A stretch of 64,000 nucleotides of DNA, taken from assembly GCA_016200225.1 (NCBI GenBank), contig JACQFD010000001.1:62001-126000 (forward strand), written 5' to 3'. A model generated the notes under the pieces. The model was not told the origin of the DNA and did not search any database. It saw nothing but the letters and a program-made list of their open reading frames with translations. The position numbers and the translations under genes are program-made. Within the stretch, counting starts at the first letter, position 1, and every line of letters begins with the position of its first letter. Origin of the DNA: Planctomycetota bacterium. Its GTDB lineage: Bacteria > Planctomycetota > UBA1135 > JACQFD01. Shown one piece after another: positions 62,508 through 64,000 of the stretch.

Positions 62508-64000
62508 ATGGCCCAGACGAATCCGCCGAATCCGAAGAATCCAACCGACTCGCAGATCATCGCGCGCTTCGCGAAGACCGGCACCGCGATGCGCGCGCTC
62601 ATCGACGAGCAAGCGCGAAAAAAGCGTCGGGTGCGCGCGGTCAAACTACTGATCGGATTTATTGTATTTTTAATAATATTTTATCTAGCGGTCACGACGT
62701 TCATATTCAATCCGATCGAGCCGGGGGTGATCGCATTTTATAATGCCGTGCCCAAGAATTGTGAATTCTTCGCGCGCAAGGCCGATCTCGCGGCCGATTT
62801 TCCGCTGCCGCCGACGGTGATGACGCCCGGCACCGAGGAGGCCGTTCTGTGGCACGCGTTTCAGAACGGTAAACTCGGCGTTCCGGCCGCGACCGTGCAG
62901 TCGTGGATGCAACAATACGATACTTTCGTCAAATCGCTCGAAGGGACGCCCATCGATCCACTCCGCGATCTGTTTGGAAAAGAAGTGTGCGTCGCCGGCC
63001 GGTTCGCCGACAAAGGCGGACTCGATCAGACGCGTTTTTGTGTATATTTGCGCGTCGGTTGGAGAATTCGCGCGCTCATGGGCTTCGTCAAATACGATTT
63101 TATTCGAAACAAGTTCATTAAAGATATCAAAATCGAAACGCTGCCCTCGGGAATATGGAAAGTGTCGCCTCCCGGGTCGCCGAAGGATTTCTTCGTTTAT
63201 AGAACGAGCGATCTCCTGATGGTCGCGAGCGACGAAGATTGGATCAAGGAAGTGAATAATTTACTGATCGACAAGGAGGGGAGTTTCGGATTGACCACCA
63301 TTTATGCGGAAGACATCCGCAAACGCCTCGATCAGCGGGTCGCGGACCGTTCGGCGCCGTCGAACATGCAATTGTATATTAATCTCGACGAATATCGCAA
63401 AGCGGCGAAACCGGGAAAACAATGGTATGATCCGGCTTCGCCGATTCTCGAAGAAAGAGTCCTGGCATCCGTTTTTCATCCAGAATTTGTAAAGGATCTC
63501 GCGGCGGTGATTCGCTTCGAAAAAGAGCCGCGGCGGCGCATCGCGTTCGACCTCACCTGTCGCACCGACGGCGAAAAATTGCAGCCGTTCGGACGGAAAT
63601 TACTACAGGACAAATGGGATCAACAATTAACAACCATCGACGTGCGCCTCGCGGGCGAGATGATTCCGCAGGCGGCGTTCGGGGGCGGCGCGGCGGCGAT
63701 ATCGGCGGGCGATCTCGCGCGCGCGCTCGAATCGCATTTAACAGTTGAAGACCGCCGCATGTTCGACGCGCAAGTCAAATCCGCCGGCCGGTTCGATTCG
63801 ACGCGGGCGCTCGCGGACGAAATCGGCAACTGCCTCGGCGACCGCGCCATCATGGTTTTTAGAGAAAATAATTATCCGCACGAGGATCAGGACCCCGCCG
63901 ACAATCCGCCCGATCCCGCCGTCGCCATGGTGTTTCCGCAGCGCGATCCGGGCAAGATCCGCGCGCTGATGGATTTCGTTAAAAATAACAGAACGACGCT
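62508..64000 (+). CDS. Single-pass membrane protein of unknown function, 3' end outside window
   Basis: An open frame from the ATG at 62508 to the window edge (497 codons, no stop). A basic cytoplasmic head (DEQARKKRRVRAVK) is followed by one membrane helix (LLIGFIVFLIIFYLAVTTF), then an external region with PGVIAFYNAVPKNCEFFARKADLAADFP, PIDPLRDLFGKEVCVAGRF and LLMVASDEDWIKEVNNLLID. The layout (anchor, then two similar alpha/beta halves that test 'is the value allowed' phrases) recalls DUF3352-type proteins common in planctomycetes, but this is only an impression. Function unknown. Confidence 0.8.
   Translation, partial: MAQTNPPNPKNPTDSQIIARFAKTGTAMRALIDEQARKKRRVRAVKLLIGFIVFLIIFYLAVTTFIFNPIEPGVIAFYNAVPKNCEFFARKADLAADFPLPPTVMTPGTEEAVLWHAFQNGKLGVPAATVQSWMQQYDTFVKSLEGTPIDPLRDLFGKEVCVAGRFADKGGLDQTRFCVYLRVGWRIRALMGFVKYDFIRNKFIKDIKIETLPSGIWKVSPPGSPKDFFVYRTSDLLMVASDEDWIKEVNNLLIDKEGSFGLTTIYAEDIRKRLDQRVADRSAPSNMQLYINLDEYRKAAKPGKQWYDPASPILEERVLASVFHPEFVKDLAAVIRFEKEPRRRIAFDLTCRTDGEKLQPFGRKLLQDKWDQQLTTIDVRLAGEMIPQAAFGGGAAAISAGDLARALESHLTVEDRRMFDAQVKSAGRFDSTRALADEIGNCLGDRAIMVFRENNYPHEDQDPADNPPDPAVAMVFPQRDPGKIRALMDFVKNNRTT

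Overview
The window looks like a chromosomal contig from a Planctomycetota bacterium (inferred from gene content, with no search run). The evidence is a PVC-type membrane-bound dehydrogenase with HEAT repeats, an NPCBM-like module and a C-terminal CxxCH haem domain; several very large secreted beta-propeller proteins carrying a recurring 'YGAGTPGC ... IPNNP' domain; a large PIG-L deacetylase, an M60 peptidase and an alkaline-phosphatase-superfamily membrane protein; and high GC with many genes starting or ending close to one another. Most genes share an unusual style: C-ended codons before G, and T/A-ended codons (TTA, ATA, AAT) before A or T. This puts AT-rich words into GC-rich text. A few genes lack this style and look acquired.

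Layout. 0-11.2 kb: the 3' part of an M60-like peptidase, a LolA-like protein, an SBBP beta-propeller protein between two copies of a dispersed GCGGAGAC repeat, a TlpA-like thioredoxin, a PIG-L deacetylase and a sodium/solute symporter that ends at a clear terminator. 11.2-17 kb: a DUF2911 protein, a small secreted protein, a MetE-like methyltransferase, then an accessory pair (AAA/DUF4143 ATPase plus a PD-(D/E)xK-like protein). 17-22.2 kb: two FG-GAP propeller paralogues. 22.3-28.9 kb (minus): an operon of an APC permease, a thioredoxin-fold protein interrupted by an in-frame TGA (candidate selenoprotein), and the PVC cytochrome/dehydrogenase. 29-33.3 kb: an accessory zone with a NYN nuclease, a small basic protein, a 90-bp tandem repeat, a NucS-like nuclease, a cupin-like protein and a membrane protein. 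33.4-42 kb: a molybdopterin oxidoreductase, an RsuA-type pseudouridine synthase, a saccharopine-dehydrogenase-like protein, an SGNH hydrolase, a transglutaminase and a porin with a structured leader.

42-44.2 kb holds the most distinctive metabolic locus: a TusA-like sulfur carrier, a DsrE-like protein, and a fusion of a second TusA-like domain to a complete MetE-type zinc methyltransferase domain. A 166-bp palindromic element follows it. Next comes a DUF2075 ATPase gene broken by a 160-bp TA-flanked MITE, whose conceptual removal restores one continuous reading frame. 46-64 kb: an O-methyltransferase, a secreted metallo-beta-lactamase/lamin-tail protein, an HD phosphohydrolase, two GT4 glycosyltransferases, methyltransferases, a large secreted protein of unknown function, a phosphodiesterase-like membrane protein, a prenyltransferase-repeat protein, a CDGSH protein, an FkbM methyltransferase, an aminotransferase and a membrane-anchored protein running off the end.

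No rRNA, tRNA, CRISPR array or transposase gene was recognised. The strongest leads are the TGA-containing gene at 25655-26848, the TusA/DsrE/TusA-MetE cluster at 42070-44221, and the two transposase-less TA-flanked elements at 44.2-45.4 kb.
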